Source: Chlamydomonas reinhardtii (Eukaryota > Chlorophyta > Chlorophyceae > Chlamydomonadales > Chlamydomonadaceae). Taken from it: 64,000 bases of DNA. The notes under the pieces are model-generated. The model ran no database searches, was not told where the DNA came from, and was given only the letters and a program-made list of their open reading frames with translations. A program made the translations under genes and the position numbers. Below are positions 61,832 to 64,000 of the stretch, in pieces (within the stretch, counting starts at the first letter, position 1; each line of letters begins with the position of its first letter). The stretch lies in contig NC_057005.1 of NCBI RefSeq assembly GCF_000002595.2, positions 7,292,193-7,356,192 of the forward strand. The letters run 5' to 3'.

Positions 61832-64000
61832 GCTGTCTTCAGTTGTGTTGCTTAGAAACTTGGAGCCAAGATGGGCCACTAAGAGCGCTGGGCCGTGAGC
61901 GGGCCAGTAAAAACGTCCGCTGACGCGGGGGCCCCTTCCACGTGTCAGGCTGAAATCATCACAAAATGCAATGAGTTACTAGAAGCTTGAAGAGGGTTCG
62001 TCTTACGGCGAAGCGCTGAGTGTGGGGACCGTGCCGCAGTGACCTATGCGCGGCTCCTGTGGACGCTTTCAGTATTCTTTGAGATAGCTTCAAAGCTATA
62101 AGTAGATTGTTGCCACCCCTGATGTTGTTTATACACGCGTTTGCGCGAACGACCCAGGCATCATGATTGATCGAATGCCCCGCAGAGCGGCCGGACAAGT
62201 CGACAATGAATATTTAGTTACATAGAATCAGTCTCGCAGTCGCTTCCTGAGGCATAAATGTGCAGAGCTCAGGGCTTGTCCAAAATGCCAGAGCCTTGAA
62301 CCTTGAGAGCCGCAACGAAGCGCACAATACAAGTATGTAATATGGGGCATCGGTTATAAGGCGTCGTTGTAATTCAAAAGGAAACCGCTGGTCGCCGCGG
62401 TTGGGAGGAAAGGTTGGAAAGGGTGGAAAGCGTGACCCGCCGAGTTTGGGCACACTGCGGCACATTGCTCCCTGGCCCCACGGCGCCGGCGCTGATGTGG
62501 GGCGGTGGGCTTCCCCCTTGTAGACCCCACACCACTCGCACCTTGTGATGCTCGTTTGCCAAGGTTGGCGGGCATGAAGGCAGGCTCTTACTGTCGCACT
62601 CACGGTCTTGGCACGCCTTGGCCTTGGCCCCAGCCAGTCATCACCAATCCCACCGCGTCTTATAACGTGACGCTGTCACCACGGCTTGATCTGGAACTGT
62701 TTGCATTGCATGCACGCGAAGTGGCGGGGCAGGGCGCCGGCGAAGAGCAGGTGGCGGCGGAAAGCAGCCGCCTGCATCCTCAGGAGGCCCGCAAGGCGCT
62801 GGTGCCCGCCTACACGGACGCGGACGCGGACCCTTTCCATCTGGTTTCTGCCTCTGCCGTGCAACGCACGGCCGCAGCTTGAGGAGGCCCTCGAGGCGGC
62901 GGTGAAAAAACACCAAGTGCGGCGGCACTTGCCGGCTGTGCAAGGCGGCCGCCTGGTAGCGGAGGTTCCGGGAGTTGGAGAAGGCGGCCAAGCAGCCGGC
63001 AGTCAAGGGCGCGGACGGCGCGGACGGCCCCGGCGCGAAGAAGGTGTGTGTGGTTTGCGTTTGTGGGTTGCAAGGGACCCGATAATAGACTTTGCAGCTT
63101 CGACCTTGCATTTAGGTGCAAGTGACCACTGAAGCCGACAGCTGATGCCGCCATGTGTACGGTATGCGCGCTTCACACAAGGGGGTGGGACCGATTCTCG
63201 CCAGGCCACCCTTGGATTGAGCGAAGAGCAAATGGAAATTTGAAGCTGTACAACCCACGAATTGTCATAATGGAAGAGGAGGTGGAGTGATGACACCTAG
63301 CGACCTGTACGGTACGGCGGGAGGAGTGGGGCGTCCTATGGGAGCAAGCCCTCTACACCGCATTTCGCAAGACGGCAGGCGGGCGGGCGGCGGGCGGCGG
63401 CCGGGCGGCGGGCGGAGCGGCGACTCAGCAGCTGGCAGCAGAAGCAGCGGTGCCGGTGGCACCCCCTGCCTTCCTTCCGCCCCTGGTCTACTAATGCTGT
63501 GCCGGTGTGCCCTGTGGCTTGTGCCTGTGTGTGTGTGGGGGGGGGGGGGGGCTATGACAGCTTGAGGGTGGGGAATCGCCCATAGCGCCAGTGTGGGCGG
63601 GGAATAAGTGGACGCAGATGAGAGCCGCGCCGTGTGGCGGCGTGCAGTCCAAGCTGTGGTGACGCTGTGACTGCTTGGTCTGGAACTGTTTGCATGTGTG
63701 GCTCTAGCCCTGCTCAATCGTGCTCAATGCTCACATTACCAGGGCTTGCCGCAAGGTCCGCGACAATGTCTCCGGTTCTCCGCATGACCGCCTCTTCCAA
63801 CATAAATAAATAGATCCGCAGTGTACGGACCGTTGTGTTGCAAATGATCCCACAACTCCTCATATCCCGTAATCCTGCTGAGGCTTCGCCGGCAACAGTA
63901 CGAGCCGGCAGCAGCAGTTGCTCTTGAGTGATGACAACACAAGACAAAGAATGCATGCGGCAACATTACCCGCTGCCACTGCCTACCACTCTAACCCCCG
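61832..64000. other. Ca2+-ATPase 5' flank; no supported gene
   Basis: The promoter of the Ca2+-ATPase lies at the start. A minus frame at 63956-63714 begins with ATG (MHSLSCVVITQEQLLLPART, ending SPGNVSIEHD) and could be a small gene or exon, but has no known family. A GGTCTGGAACTGTTTGCAT block near 63677 resembles one near 62687 (GATCTGGAACTGTTTGCAT). A G-run is at about 63537-63550. Confidence 0.4.

Overview
The window looks like nuclear DNA from a volvocine green alga (Chlamydomonas type). The DNA is GC-rich, genes are split by many short GT-AG introns, TGTAA poly(A) signals follow several stop codons, long (TG)n tracts sit in introns, and many proteins carry Ala/Gly/Ser/Gln-rich low-complexity inserts. 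This rests on sequence character only; the species was not determined.

Layout. 1-3.8 kb: no convincing gene, but copies of a dispersed GC-rich repeat. 3.8-9.0 kb (-): a string of plausible exons of an unidentified gene, interrupted by a four-copy 106-bp tandem array. 10.4-12.1 kb (+): a small putative single-pass membrane protein. 13.0-19.2 kb (+): a 15-exon nucleotide-diphospho-sugar transferase with a DxD motif. 19.2-21.7 kb: repeats, including two diverged tRNA-like elements. 21.7-25.5 kb (-): SSU72, the RNA polymerase II CTD phosphatase, all seven exons resolved. 27.2-27.9 kb (-): ribosomal protein eS27. 28.3-31.3 kb (+): MAK16, a large-subunit biogenesis factor, divergent from eS27 across 352 bp. 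32.3-36.9 kb (+): malonyl-CoA decarboxylase. 37.8-44.2 kb (+): a CNNM/ACDP-type membrane protein with a split second CBS domain. 46.6-50.2 kb (+): a very long low-complexity ORF. 52.0-61.8 kb (-): a plasma-membrane-type Ca2+-ATPase. 61.8-64 kb: no supported gene.

The genes are mostly unrelated housekeeping functions: transcription (SSU72), ribosome production (eS27 and MAK16, perhaps sharing a promoter), acyl-CoA metabolism, divalent-cation transport and glycan synthesis. Exon limits for SSU72, eS27, MAK16, malonyl-CoA decarboxylase, the CNNM protein and most of the Ca2+-ATPase were set by hand, requiring matching phase and splice sites at each junction.

The most unusual content is in the introns. 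Two introns of the Ca2+-ATPase gene are nearly the same sequence from splice site to splice site, as expected of introner-type mobile introns. A short element containing GCACAAGGAA, usually next to TG tracts, recurs in introns of two genes. A third repeat of about 110 bp is shared by introns of three different genes. The Ca2+-ATPase also has an unusual six-cysteine, glycosylatable loop between M7 and M8.
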